In this document: in pieces, positions 54,953 to 63,584 of the stretch
Position numbering within the stretch: position 1 is the stretch's first letter
How the letters are laid out: each line of letters starts with the position of its first letter
Origin: Plantactinospora sp. BC1
GTDB taxonomy: Bacteria > Actinomycetota > Actinomycetes > Mycobacteriales > Micromonosporaceae
DNA: 64,000 nt
Reading direction: 5' to 3'
Assembly (NCBI RefSeq): GCF_003030345.1
Contig: NZ_CP028158.1
Span: 930,001-994,000, forward strand
Notes under the pieces: model-generated
What the model saw: the letters and a program-made list of their open reading frames with translations, nothing else
Told to the model about the DNA's origin: nothing
The model's database searches: none
Position numbers and translations under genes: made by a program

Positions 54953-56073
54953 CCGCCGTCTCGGTCGCCCGGGCCGGTGTCGAGGCCGGCACGCCACTGC
55001 TCGACGCGCACCTGGTCGTCGACCGGGGCGCCTTCCGGCTCGACGTCGCGCTGCGGATCAGCCCCGGCGAGGTCGTCGCACTCCTGGGTCCGAACGGCGC
55101 CGGCAAGACCACCGCGCTGCGGGCGCTCGCCGGGCTGCTGCCGCTGACCGACGGGCACATCACCCTCGGCGGCCGGGACCTCGACCGGCCCAACCGGGAC
55201 GGCTGGACGCCGCCCGAGCGGCGACCGATCGGCGTGGTCTTCCAGGACTACCTGCTCTTTCCGCACCTCACCGCCCTCGACAACGTCGCCTTCGGGCCGC
55301 GCCGGCACGGGGTCGACCGCCGGCAGGCCCGACGACGCGCCGCCGAGTGGCTGGACCGGATGGGCCTGGCCGGGCAGGCCCGGCGCAAACCACGGCAGCT
55401 CTCCGGCGGCCAGGCCCAGCGGGTCGCCCTGGCCCGTGCCCTCGCCGTCGACCCGGCACTCCTGCTCCTGGACGAGCCACTCGCCGCGCTCGACGCCCGG
55501 ACCCGACTCGACACCCGTACCGAACTGCAACGCCACCTCGGCGAGCACCCCGGCGCCACGCTGCTGGTCACGCACGACCCGCTCGACGCCCTCGTCCTCG
55601 CCGACCGGCTGGTGATCGTGGAGGAGGGCCGGGTCGTCCAGGAGGGCGACGCCGCCACCATCACCGGACAGCCCCGCACCGACTACGTCGCCCGACTGGT
55701 CGGGCTCAACCTCTATCGCGGCGTCGCCGACGGGGAGGCCGTACGGATCAGCGACGGCTTCGCCCTGACCACCACCGACCACCCGCGCGGGGAGGTCTTC
55801 GTCGCGTTCCCGCCCTCCGCCGTCGCCCTCTATCCCGGCCGTCCCGAGGGCAGCCCCCGCAACATCTGGCCGGCCACCATCTCGGCGATCCAACGCCACG
55901 GCGACAACCTGCGGATCCAACTGGCCGGGCCGATCCAGGTCGCCGCCGACATCACCCCGGCGGCCGCCACGCAACTGCGGCTCACCCCGGGGCAGCCGCT
56001 CTGGGCCGCGGTCAAGGCCACCGAGACCCGGGTCTACCCGGCGGCGGGCGGGCGGCAGCAGCCGTACCGGTAG
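54949..56073 (+). CDS. modC: Molybdate ABC transporter ATP-binding protein ModC
   Basis: A protein of 374 residues. Walker A is LLGPNGAGKTTALRALAG, the Q-loop GVVFQDYLLFPHLTALDNVAFG, the signature QLSGGQAQRVALARALA and Walker B LLLLDEPLAALD. The C-terminal ~110 residues form a TOBE-type molybdate-sensing domain (NIWPATISAIQRHGDNLRIQLAGPIQVAADITPAAA). It powers uptake and may be inhibited by bound molybdate. It is last in the operon, ahead of a terminator. Confidence 0.93.
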   Translation: MTAVSVARAGVEAGTPLLDAHLVVDRGAFRLDVALRISPGEVVALLGPNGAGKTTALRALAGLLPLTDGHITLGGRDLDRPNRDGWTPPERRPIGVVFQDYLLFPHLTALDNVAFGPRRHGVDRRQARRRAAEWLDRMGLAGQARRKPRQLSGGQAQRVALARALAVDPALLLLDEPLAALDARTRLDTRTELQRHLGEHPGATLLVTHDPLDALVLADRLVIVEEGRVVQEGDAATITGQPRTDYVARLVGLNLYRGVADGEAVRISDGFALTTTDHPRGEVFVAFPPSAVALYPGRPEGSPRNIWPATISAIQRHGDNLRIQLAGPIQVAADITPAAATQLRLTPGQPLWAAVKATETRVYPAAGGRQQPYR

Positions 56074-56112
56074 CCGGGGCGGCGGCGGGACGTTCGCGGC
56101 TTCCGACCTACG

Positions 56113-56153
56113 GGCCGGTACGGCGGGGCCGGGAGAGCCTCGCCGTACCGGCC
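56113..56153. terminator. Bidirectional terminator
   Basis: GGCCGGTACGGCG (56113-56125) pairs exactly with CGCCGTACCGGCC (56141-56153) around a 15-nt loop, between modC and the convergent GH5 gene. Confidence 0.75.
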
Positions 56154-56160
56154 GGGGGGT

Positions 56161-57519
56161 TCAGTTCGCGGCGCAGGACAGCGTGGGTGCGCTGTTGGTG
56201 CCGGTCCACGAGCCGAGGAAGCCGAAGGTGGTGCTCGCCCCGGCGGCGAGGTTGCCGTTGTAGCTCACGTTCCGGGCGGTCACGCTCGACCCGCTGCTGG
56301 TCACGGTCGCGTTCCACGCCTGCGAGACGCGCTGGCCGTTGCCGAAGGTCCAGGTCACCGTCCAGCCGGTGACCGCCCGGGAACCCGCGGTCACCCGTAC
56401 CTCGGCCTGGAAGCCGCCGGACCACTGACCGGTCACGGCGTACGTGGCGGTGCAGGCGCCGCTCCCACCCGGTGGGGTGGTCGTGGGGGTCACCGGCGGA
56501 GTGGTGGTGGGCGTGACCGGCGGAGTGGTCGGACCCGGTGTCACGCTGTCGTAGACGGCGGCCTGCCGGGCGGTCGCCCGGATGCCGTTGGCGCCGTTGA
56601 AGATCCGCTGGCCCCAGGTGGTGAGCTGGGTCGGGTCGAAGTTGGTGGCCATGTCGAGGATCGGGTCGGTGTTGCCGCTCCACGACCAGCCGAGATAGCC
56701 CAGGCCGCGGGCGTTCGCCTCGGCGAGGATCGTCTCGTGGTCCACCTCGCCGGAGTTGAACCGCCAGCCGAACTCGCCGATCACCAGCGGCCAGCCGTTG
56801 GCCTGGAAGCGGTTGAGATAGTCGGTGATGCTCGCGGCGGTGTTGAACACCGCGTACATGTGGATCGAGAGTACGGTGTTGCGCTGGGTGTCGGCGTCCA
56901 GGATCGTCTGGGCGTTGTCCCGCATGACGTACTGCCAGTCCTGGCCCCAGTTCGGCCCGTCGACCATCAGCAGGTGCTGGAAGCCGTTGCTGCGCATCCT
57001 GGCGATGGCCGAGGCGGTGGCGGCGGTCCACTGCCCGGCGTTGGTGTTGCCGATCGGTTCGTTGCCGATGTTGATGACGACGTAGTTCTCCTGGCCGACC
57101 AGTGCGCTCTTCTGGCTGATCCAGTAGTCGACCGCCTCGTCGAGCGAGGCGGCCGCCGCCTCCTCGCCGTAGCCGGTGGTGTCGTGCACCTCCAGTACGC
57201 AGATCAGCCGGTTCTGCTTGCAGAGCGAGATCACCTCGGCGACGTCGGTGGACGGACCCCACCGCTTGCCACTGCCGAGTACGACGCGCACGGTGTTGGC
57301 ACCGAGCGCCTTGATGTCGGCGAACGATCGGGTCTGGCCGGTGAACCAGACGTGCGGGTGGTTGACGCCGCGCATGACGAACGTCTGGCCGTTCGCCTCG
57401 ACGATGTTCCGGCCGCTGACGTGCAGGCCGACGGCGGCATCCGCCGGCCCGACGGAGAGCAGGACTGATCCGGCTACCGCGAGCAGGACGGCGCCGAAGG
57501 CAGCGAGTCGTCTTCTCAT
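56161..57519 (-). CDS. Secreted GH5 endo-beta-mannanase-like enzyme with CBM2
   Basis: A protein of 452 residues. A signal peptide (RRLAAFGAVLLAVAGSVLLSVGPADA) precedes a GH5 domain: GRNIVEANGQTFVMRGVNHPHVWF, NTVRVVLGSGKRW, acid/base Glu154 in VINIGNEPIG, and nucleophile Glu249 in LVIGEFGW. A Thr/Pro linker (TPPVTPTTTPPVTPTTTPP) leads to a family 2 carbohydrate-binding module (CTATYAVTGQWSGGFQAEVRVTAG...SWTGTNSAPTLSC). The MRGVNHPH start is typical of GH5 subfamily 8 mannanases, so mannan is the likely substrate. It acts outside the cell. Confidence 0.9.
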   Translation of the reverse strand: MRRRLAAFGAVLLAVAGSVLLSVGPADAAVGLHVSGRNIVEANGQTFVMRGVNHPHVWFTGQTRSFADIKALGANTVRVVLGSGKRWGPSTDVAEVISLCKQNRLICVLEVHDTTGYGEEAAAASLDEAVDYWISQKSALVGQENYVVINIGNEPIGNTNAGQWTAATASAIARMRSNGFQHLLMVDGPNWGQDWQYVMRDNAQTILDADTQRNTVLSIHMYAVFNTAASITDYLNRFQANGWPLVIGEFGWRFNSGEVDHETILAEANARGLGYLGWSWSGNTDPILDMATNFDPTQLTTWGQRIFNGANGIRATARQAAVYDSVTPGPTTPPVTPTTTPPVTPTTTPPGGSGACTATYAVTGQWSGGFQAEVRVTAGSRAVTGWTVTWTFGNGQRVSQAWNATVTSSGSSVTARNVSYNGNLAAGASTTFGFLGSWTGTNSAPTLSCAAN

Positions 57520-57537
57520 GACCTACCTCGAACTGAG

Positions 57538-57554
57538 GCCCCGGGTACCGGGGC
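57538..57554 (-). promoter_or_regulatory. Hairpin in the GH5 leader
   Basis: GCCCCGG-GTA-CCGGGGC forms a 7-bp stem 18 nt upstream of the start codon, next to the GAGGTAG ribosome site, and could influence translation or transcript stability. Confidence 0.4.
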
Positions 57555-57739
57555 AGGGCGGGGTGGCCACGGGCCTGAGCCCCCGACGATCGCTGCCCTG
57601 CTCTCGGGGGTGGGTGGGCACAGTCCGCTGGCTCGTTACTGGATGATCCGGCTCGTGGACGCACGGTACGCCGCGCCGCCCCCCGGCGCAATCCATGGCT
57701 CTCGATGCAGGTCCGGTGCCGGCGCGCCCCGGCGCCCGG

Positions 57740-58312
57740 TCAGCGTCGACGCGTGGTGACCAGCCTGACGGCCCGGTAGCCGACGTATCCGACGACGAGC
57801 CACGGTGCGACGTTGATGATCACGTCGATCGGTTGGTGCGAGAGGTCCGCCCGCTTGCGGCCGAAGCGCGAGGCCACCCCGTGCCGCTTGAACTCGCTGA
57901 GCACCCCGCTCTCGGTGATCGGATTGTCCGGCCGTCCCCGCAGCAGCGCCTGCACCCTGTTCTCCGCCACGTCGACCCGGTCGGCGGCGAGCAGCAGCAG
58001 CCAGTGCGCCGCCCGCCCCTCGCTGTACCGCCGGTAGGCGTGCCGGCGGATCACCCCGGAGATCCCCTTCGGCGGGCAGGAGGTGCCGAAGACGGGCGTC
58101 AGGAACCGGTGCTCCACCGACCGCTCCCGGGGCCACCTCTCCGGCTGCCGCTCCGGGAACGTCCAGTGCGCGCCGCTGAGGTTCGGGTCGAACTTCTCCT
58201 TCGGTACCGAGGGCCGGTCGCGCGGATCGAGGTCGACGCCCCAGCCCGGGATCCGGCTACGGAGTTCGTCGCTGGACTCGGTCAGCTTCGGCTTCTCCGG
58301 CGTGTACGCCAT
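57740..58312 (-). CDS. Conserved hypothetical protein with C-terminal membrane helix
   Basis: A protein of 190 residues. It is Pro/Arg-rich at the start (GWGVDLDPRDRPSVPKEKFDPN), with a Cys/Pro segment FLTPVFGTSCPPKGISGVIRRHAYRRYSEGRAAHWLLLLAADRVDVAEN. It ends in a hydrophobic helix (VIINVAPWLVVGYVGYRAV). No function is known to me. It begins 18 bp after the zinc dehydrogenase gene on the same strand, so it may tether that enzyme or a partner to the membrane; this is inference. Confidence 0.65.
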   Translation of the reverse strand: MAYTPEKPKLTESSDELRSRIPGWGVDLDPRDRPSVPKEKFDPNLSGAHWTFPERQPERWPRERSVEHRFLTPVFGTSCPPKGISGVIRRHAYRRYSEGRAAHWLLLLAADRVDVAENRVQALLRGRPDNPITESGVLSEFKRHGVASRFGRKRADLSHQPIDVIINVAPWLVVGYVGYRAVRLVTTRRR

Positions 58313-58330
58313 TGCTCGTCTCCGGTCTGT

Positions 58331-59479
58331 CTAGGCGCCGTCGGGCACGATGATGGGCTTGATGCAGCCGTCGAGCTTCGCCGAGAACATGTGGTAGCCC
58401 TCGGCGATGTGCTCCAGCGGGACCCGGTGCGTCACGATGTCGCTCGGTTTCAGATAGCCGTTGCGCACGTGTTCGAACAGGCGGGGCCACTGCCGCTTGA
58501 CGTGGCACTGGTTCATCCGCAGGGTCAGCCCCTTGTTCAGGGCGTCGCCGAACTTGACGGCGCTGAACATCGGGCCGTACGCGCCGAGCACCGAGACCGT
58601 GCCGCCCTTGCGTACCGAGTCGATCGCCCAGTTGAGCGCCACCGGTGATCCGCCCTGCAACTTCAGCTTGGTGGCGGTCACCTGCTGGACGAAGCTGCCG
58701 TCGGCCTCGGCACCGACCGCGTCGATCGCCACGTCGGCACCGAGGAACTCGGTGATCTTCTTGAGGTGCACGACGATGTCGCCGTACTCGGTGAAGTTGT
58801 AGGTCTCGGCGTGGGCGAACTCGGCCGCCTTGGCCAGCCGGTAGTCGAGGTGGTCGATCACGATCACCCTGCCGGCGCCCATCAGCCAGGCGGACTTCGC
58901 GGCGAACAGCCCCACCGGGCCGGCCCCGAACACCACCACCACGTCGCCCTCGGCGATCTCGCCGAGCTGGGCACCGAAGTAACCGGTCGCGAGCGCGTCG
59001 GTGAACATCACCGCGTCCTCGTCGTCCAGCCAGTCCGGGATGAGGCTCGGGCCGACGTCGGCGAAGGGCACCCGGACGTACTCCGCCTGCCCGCCGTCGT
59101 AGCCGCCGCAGGTGTGCGAGTAGCCGTAGATGCCGCCGACCGCGGTCGCGTTCGGGTTGACGTTGTGGCAGTTGGCGTAGAGGCCCCGGGCGCAGTAGAA
59201 GCAGGAGCCGCAGTAGATGTTGAAGGGGACCATGACCCGGTCGCCCGGCTTGAGGTTCCGCACCGACGGCCCGACCTCGTCGACGACGCCGATGAACTCG
59301 TGCCCGAACGTCATCCCGACCCGGGTGTCGGGCATCATCCCGTGGTAGAGGTGCAGGTCGGATCCGCAGATCGCCGCCCGGGTGACCCGGACGATCGCGT
59401 CGTTGGGGTGTTCGATCGAGGGCTGTTCCTTCTCTTCGACCCGGATCCGGTACGGGCCCCGATAGACCATCGCCTTCAT
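58331..59479 (-). CDS. Zinc-dependent alcohol dehydrogenase (formaldehyde dehydrogenase-like)
   Basis: A protein of 382 residues. The catalytic-zinc site is in AAICGSDLHLYHG with GHEFIGVVDEVG, the structural-zinc cysteines are in YCGSCFYCARGLYANC, and the NAD-binding Rossmann motif is VVVFGAGPVGLFAAKSAWLMGAGRVIVID. The pattern fits the long, glutathione-independent formaldehyde dehydrogenase-like branch of MDR enzymes; the substrate is not certain. ATG 59479 follows AGGAG. It is cotranscribed with the hypothetical membrane protein downstream. Confidence 0.9.
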   Translation of the reverse strand: MKAMVYRGPYRIRVEEKEQPSIEHPNDAIVRVTRAAICGSDLHLYHGMMPDTRVGMTFGHEFIGVVDEVGPSVRNLKPGDRVMVPFNIYCGSCFYCARGLYANCHNVNPNATAVGGIYGYSHTCGGYDGGQAEYVRVPFADVGPSLIPDWLDDEDAVMFTDALATGYFGAQLGEIAEGDVVVVFGAGPVGLFAAKSAWLMGAGRVIVIDHLDYRLAKAAEFAHAETYNFTEYGDIVVHLKKITEFLGADVAIDAVGAEADGSFVQQVTATKLKLQGGSPVALNWAIDSVRKGGTVSVLGAYGPMFSAVKFGDALNKGLTLRMNQCHVKRQWPRLFEHVRNGYLKPSDIVTHRVPLEHIAEGYHMFSAKLDGCIKPIIVPDGA

Positions 59480-59649
59480 ACCACTCTCCTGGATCTCACC
59501 GCTGCCCAACGCCGTCGACGGCCGCGTCCACCCGAGGCCGTACGCCCGAACTACCCCCCGGCCCCCGCGACAAACTCGACAACCACACCCGGCACGCTGG
59601 TAACGCGAGCCGGGTCCGGGCTCGGCGGTACGGAGGTGGGGTCGTCCGG

Positions 59650-60414
59650 TCAGGCCGCGCCGAGCGGTCCGGTCGGCATCGTGCCGCCCACCAGGCGGTG
59701 CTCCGGCGCGGCAGGGTCGGGTTCGCCGACCTCCGCCGCCCACTCCTCGGCGTCGTCGCGCGGGACGTAGCCGATCGCCCGGCCCCCGGCGCTCGACCAC
59801 CAGCGGCGGGTGTTCGCCGAGACGCCCCACACGAGCCGCCAGCCGGTGGCGGTGAGCGACGCCTCCACCAGCCGCGCCACGTCGTCCGGGGAGAGCCACA
59901 CCGACAGGTCACGCGGGTCGGCGGGCCGCTCGGCGCAGGAGCCGATGCGCAGGCAGACGACGTGCAGGCCGTGCCGGTCGTGGTACAGCCTGCCCAGCGC
60001 CTCCATCGCCGCCTTGCTCCAGCCGTAGTAGGAGTCGGGGCGGGGCGGTACGTCGTCGGGCAGGCCGTCCGGGCCGGCGTCGGAACGCTCGTACAGCCCG
60101 ACCGCGTGGTTGCTCGACGCCAGCACCACCCGGGGTACCCCGTTGTGGTGCGCGGCTTGCAGGATCCGCTCGGTTCCGCGCACGTTGACGGCGAGCACCT
60201 CCTCGAACGGGCCCTCCCCGGAGATCCCGCCGAGGTGTACGACCGCGTCGACGCCCCGGCATGCCCGGTCGACCGCGGCGGCGTCGGTGACGTCGAGCGC
60301 CTCGACACCCTCCCCGGCGCGTACGTCGGTGAGCCGCAGCTCGTGCTGGCCCAGCCGCTGCCGCAGCATCCGCCCGATCGATCCCGAGGCGCCGGTCATC
60401 AGTATCACCGCCAT
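59650..60414 (-). CDS. NAD-dependent epimerase/dehydratase-like protein (uronate dehydrogenase type)
   Basis: A protein of 254 residues. The Rossmann motif TGASGSIGRML is at the N-terminus. DVTDAAAVDRACRGVDAVVHLGGI, VLASSNHAVGLYE (active-site Ser) and SYYGWSKAAMEAL (YxxxK) complete the extended SDR set. The ASSNH element resembles bacterial uronate dehydrogenases, which oxidise glucuronate or galacturonate to aldarolactones. The substrate is a guess. ATG 60414 begins MAVILMTGASG. The 170 bp to the dehydrogenase gene hold nothing clear. Confidence 0.85.
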   Translation of the reverse strand: MAVILMTGASGSIGRMLRQRLGQHELRLTDVRAGEGVEALDVTDAAAVDRACRGVDAVVHLGGISGEGPFEEVLAVNVRGTERILQAAHHNGVPRVVLASSNHAVGLYERSDAGPDGLPDDVPPRPDSYYGWSKAAMEALGRLYHDRHGLHVVCLRIGSCAERPADPRDLSVWLSPDDVARLVEASLTATGWRLVWGVSANTRRWWSSAGGRAIGYVPRDDAEEWAAEVGEPDPAAPEHRLVGGTMPTGPLGAA

Positions 60415-60800
60415 GCCGTCATGTGCCCGTCCGGCGGCCGCGCATGCCTGTGAACCGGGGACGATCCACAGCGGATGCTCCGGGTGGGCGGCCGAGGGAC
60501 GCCGGTGGGCCGATGAACGTGCTGTGAACCCGATGTAATCTCTTGGGCGAAGATGCGGCATCCGACGGTGGCGGAGTGTGGCTCACCTGCTGCGCCTCGG
60601 GCGTACTGCCCGGCTCGACGGCCGGGGAGTCGCCCGCCGTGGCGTACCCCGGGCCAGCTGCCGGTCGGCCGGCGCGACCGCCGGAGGCGCATCTGCGGTG
60701 CCCAGCAGCTTGGATCGTGCCCCGACCCGGACCACCTGAATACACGCCCCGACAGTCCTGGCGGTCCCCCGGCCGCGCAGGTGTGGAGAGGATTTAGGCG
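60415..60800. other. 386-bp divergent intergenic region
   Basis: It lies between the epimerase start and the sulfotransferase start. TGTAATCT near 60532-60539 could be a -10 element facing right. No open frame has protein-like composition and no strong hairpin is seen. The last 20 bp hold the ribosome site GGAGAGGA of the sulfotransferase gene. Confidence 0.4.
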
Positions 60801-61694
60801 ATGATGAGTCGTGCCGTTACGTTCACCAAGCGTCACACACCCAATTCCGTACGCGTGGTGGCGCGACGGGTCATGTGTGACGCGCACAACGCCAGACTGC
60901 GAGTCGCGGTCCCGGTGGAGTCCCGCAGTGAGTACGAAAACCTGTACCACTGCACCATTCGCAAATCAGCCAGCCAGTGGGTCAAGGCGGTGTTCAACGA
61001 CCCCGCCGTGTATCGATATTCTGGCCTGCTCCCCTACGATCCGCGCCCCTACAAGTGGCGCTATCCGCAGGCGTTCCCACCCGGCCGCGTGATCTCCTCC
61101 CTGTTCGTGTCCCACAAGGGCTTCATGAACATTCCGAAGCCGGATCGATACCGCGCCTTCTTCGTGATGCGGGATCCGCGCGACATCGTCGTCTCCAGCT
61201 ACTTCTCCTACCGGAACTCGCACACCGCCATGGGCGACATCCTCCAGGTCAGGCGGGTTCTGCAGGAGAAGTCTCCGAAGGAGGGGCTGCTGCACATGAT
61301 CGGCCACCTCGCCGAGAAGGGCACCTTCAGATCGCTCCGTGCCTGGGCGACCGCCCCGGACGCGGAGACCATCCAGTTGTTCCGGTACGAGGACCTGACC
61401 GGAGAGCGGCAGATGGACGAGATGGGCCGGCTGATGCGGCACTGCGGGATCGCCATTCCACCGCCCGAACTGGAGGCGCTGCTGTCCCGTTACAGCTTCT
61501 CCAAGATGCGCAGTGCCCCGGAGGGCGCGGGAACGATCTCGCACTACCGGAAGGGACGCTCCGGCGACTGGCGCAATCACTTCGACGACGACGTCCAGGA
61601 GGCTTTTGTCGCGGCGACGGGTGACCTCGTCGAGCTTCTCGGATATTCCGCGCACGTTCCGGCTCCCCGCACCTCACGGGAGCAGGATTCCTGA
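60801..61694 (+). CDS. Sulfotransferase domain protein
   Basis: A protein of 297 residues. The 5'-phosphosulfate loop reads CTIRKSASQWVKAVF, the 3'-phosphate site RAFFVMRDPRDIVVSSYFSYRNS, and the C-terminal motif HYRKGRSGDWRNHF matches the PAPS-binding GxxGDWK element. It would transfer sulfate from PAPS to a sugar, lipid or other metabolite. Two in-frame ATGs (60801, 60804) follow GGAGAGGA. Its codon use is visibly less GC-biased than that of its neighbours, so it may have been acquired from another lineage. Confidence 0.88.
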   Translation: MMSRAVTFTKRHTPNSVRVVARRVMCDAHNARLRVAVPVESRSEYENLYHCTIRKSASQWVKAVFNDPAVYRYSGLLPYDPRPYKWRYPQAFPPGRVISSLFVSHKGFMNIPKPDRYRAFFVMRDPRDIVVSSYFSYRNSHTAMGDILQVRRVLQEKSPKEGLLHMIGHLAEKGTFRSLRAWATAPDAETIQLFRYEDLTGERQMDEMGRLMRHCGIAIPPPELEALLSRYSFSKMRSAPEGAGTISHYRKGRSGDWRNHFDDDVQEAFVAATGDLVELLGYSAHVPAPRTSREQDS

Positions 61695-61766
61695 TCGTCC
61701 GCCGCCGGGCCGGTAATGCGGACCCGAATCCGGCGGGCCCGCCCAGGTACTCCTGAACCAGATTTC

Positions 61767-62063
61767 CTACCCGAGTGCCTGGGCGGCGGCCGGTCTCCAG
61801 GACGCCTGGCGGACCGGCATGTCGGCCAGCCAGACGTCGGCCAGGTCGCCGAGCGGGACGTCGAGGGCCTGACTGAGGCAGACCACGGTGCCGAAGGCCG
61901 GTGCGGGAAGGCGACCGGACTCGATCTTGCGCAGCGTCTCCGGAGAGATGCCGGCCGCCAGGGCCACCTCGACGAGGCTGCGGTCGGCCCGCGCGGCCCG
62001 GAGCGCGGCTCCGAGGCGCTGGCCGGCGGCGATCTGTTCGGCGGTGAGCGGCTGGCGAACCAT
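61767..62063 (-). CDS. XRE family helix-turn-helix regulator
   Basis: A protein of 98 residues. LGAALRAARADRSLVEVALAAGISPETLRKIESGRLPAPAFGTVVCLSQALDV is a complete Cro/CI-type helix-turn-helix with the usual five helices. A C-terminal tail MPVRQASWRPAAAQALG follows. It is divergent from the methionine aminopeptidase gene, with a small palindrome at 62102-62115 between them, so it likely controls that gene and itself. ATG 62063 begins MVRQPLTAEQI. Confidence 0.88.
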   Translation of the reverse strand: MVRQPLTAEQIAAGQRLGAALRAARADRSLVEVALAAGISPETLRKIESGRLPAPAFGTVVCLSQALDVPLGDLADVWLADMPVRQASWRPAAAQALG

Positions 62064-62101
62064 GCCCGCAGGATACCCCCGGAGCAACCCCGACCCGGCG
62101 T

Positions 62102-62115
62102 GGTATAAAAATACC
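62102..62115. promoter_or_regulatory. Palindrome in the XRE/MetAP promoter
   Basis: GGTAT-AAAA-ATACC is a perfect inverted repeat that also forms the only AT-rich -10-like stretch (TATAAAAAT) in this divergent gap. A protein bound there would block the promoter. Confidence 0.55.
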
Positions 62116-62138
62116 GGCACGTGGAGAGGGAGGCTGTG

Positions 62139-62957
62139 GTGATCGAGTTCAAGTCCGCCGAGGAGATCGGCCGGATGGCGGTGGCCGGCCAGTTCGTCGG
62201 CGAGTTGCTCGCCGAACTGAGCGATGTCGCCGCGGTCGGCGTCAACCTGCTGGACCTCGAACACCACGCCCGGCGCCGGATCTCCGAACGCGGCGCCGAG
62301 TCCTGCTACTGGGACTACGCCCCGTCGTTCGGTCGCGGTCCGTTCCGCAACGTGCTGTGCCTGTCGGTCAACGACGCGGTGCTGCACGGCCTGCCGCACG
62401 ACTACGTTCTGCGCGACGGTGACCTGCTCAGCATCGACATGGCGGCCGGCATCGACGGCTGGGTCGCCGACTCCGCGCTCTCCGTCATCGTCGGCACCCC
62501 CGACCCGGCCGACCTGAAGCTGATCGAGGCCACCGAGGTCGCGCTGGAGGCCGGCATCACCGCCGCCCAGCCCGGCGGCCGGCTCGGCGACATCTCCGCC
62601 GCGATCGGCGAGGTCGCCGACTCGTACGGGTACAGCGTCAACGGCGAGTTCGGCGGCCACGGCATCGGCCGCACCATGCACGAGGCCCCGCACGTCTCGA
62701 ACAGGGGCCGGCCCCGGCGCGGCCTGAAACTCGAACCCGGCCTCACCATCGCCATCGAGCCCTGGTTCTGCCGCTCCACCGACAAGATCAGGTTCGACGA
62801 GGACGGCTGGACGATCCGCTCCGCCGACGGCTCCCGCACCGCGCACTCCGAACACACGGTCGCCATCACGGCTGCCGGCCCCCGGGTCCTGACCCGCCGC
62901 CCCACGCCGAGCGCCGCCTCGACCGAGCTGGCCGAAAAGCCCGGCACAGCCTCCTGA
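62139..62957 (+). CDS. map: Type I methionine aminopeptidase
   Basis: A protein of 272 residues. The five metal ligands can be placed: Asp in LLSIDMAAGIDGW and VADSALSV, His in EFGGHGIGRTMHEAP, and Glu in LTIAIEPWFC and AHSEHTVAI. The family segment KSAEEIGRMAVAGQFVGELL begins it. It removes initiator Met from nascent proteins. Its regulation by an adjacent XRE protein suggests an accessory rather than a housekeeping copy. GTG 62139 follows AGGGAGG; GTG 62136 and 62121 are alternatives. The C-terminal tail beyond residue 250 is low-complexity. Confidence 0.88.
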   Translation: MIEFKSAEEIGRMAVAGQFVGELLAELSDVAAVGVNLLDLEHHARRRISERGAESCYWDYAPSFGRGPFRNVLCLSVNDAVLHGLPHDYVLRDGDLLSIDMAAGIDGWVADSALSVIVGTPDPADLKLIEATEVALEAGITAAQPGGRLGDISAAIGEVADSYGYSVNGEFGGHGIGRTMHEAPHVSNRGRPRRGLKLEPGLTIAIEPWFCRSTDKIRFDEDGWTIRSADGSRTAHSEHTVAITAAGPRVLTRRPTPSAASTELAEKPGTAS

Positions 62958-63032
62958 CCCCCGGGCACTCCGGTGACCGGGGCGTGGCGGTCGGCCACAG
63001 TGGACTTTCGCCGGGGTACTAGGCTGGTCGGC

Positions 63033-63584
63033 ATGTCCCGCCCGACGCCCGAGGGGCGCTCGACCGGCAAGCTGGTGCGGGCCTCCGACGAGGTCATCGC
63101 CCGCATCGAGCAACAGGTCCTGCCGAAGGTCAGCCCGACCCGACGGGTGACGCTGGCGGGGACGTACGCCTTCATCCTCACCTGGCCGCCGGTCTTCGTC
63201 GCGCTCGCGGTCACGACCATCGTCGCGCCGTCGCTGACCGACGGAGCCGGTGTCGGGCGGACCGCCCTCTGGGCGCTACAGTTCGCCGTCCTGATCGCGA
63301 TCTCGGCGATGCTCGGCACACTGCGGCGGGGTGCCGCCGAGCGTGATGCGGCCGACCCGGACGACTCGACCCGGAGGATCGCGCTGCGCCTCGCGCTGCA
63401 CGCGCTGCTCACCGCCGCCTGCGCCGGCCTGGTGCTGGCCCCGCAGGGACTCTCAGTCGGCCAGATCGCCTGGCTGACGGCCGTGCTCGTCGTCGTGCTG
63501 CACCTACTGCCCCTGGTCGGGGCCAGGCTGCTGCGCCGATCCGGTCGGGGTCGCCAAGCCGGCCTGTCCGAGCCGACGCCCTGA
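63033..63584 (+). CDS. Small multi-pass membrane protein of unknown function
   Basis: A protein of 183 residues with a charged N-terminus (RPTPEGRSTGKLVRASDEVIARIEQQVLPKVSPTRR), then about four membrane helices (TLAGTYAFILTWPPVFVALAVTTIVA, ALWALQFAVLIAISAMLG, ALRLALHALLTAACAGLVLA, IAWLTAVLVVVLHLLPLVGA). No family is recognised. ATG 63033 is preferred to a start at 62973. Its 3' end overlaps the convergent carbamoyltransferase gene by 81 bp. Confidence 0.65.
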   Translation: MSRPTPEGRSTGKLVRASDEVIARIEQQVLPKVSPTRRVTLAGTYAFILTWPPVFVALAVTTIVAPSLTDGAGVGRTALWALQFAVLIAISAMLGTLRRGAAERDAADPDDSTRRIALRLALHALLTAACAGLVLAPQGLSVGQIAWLTAVLVVVLHLLPLVGARLLRRSGRGRQAGLSEPTP

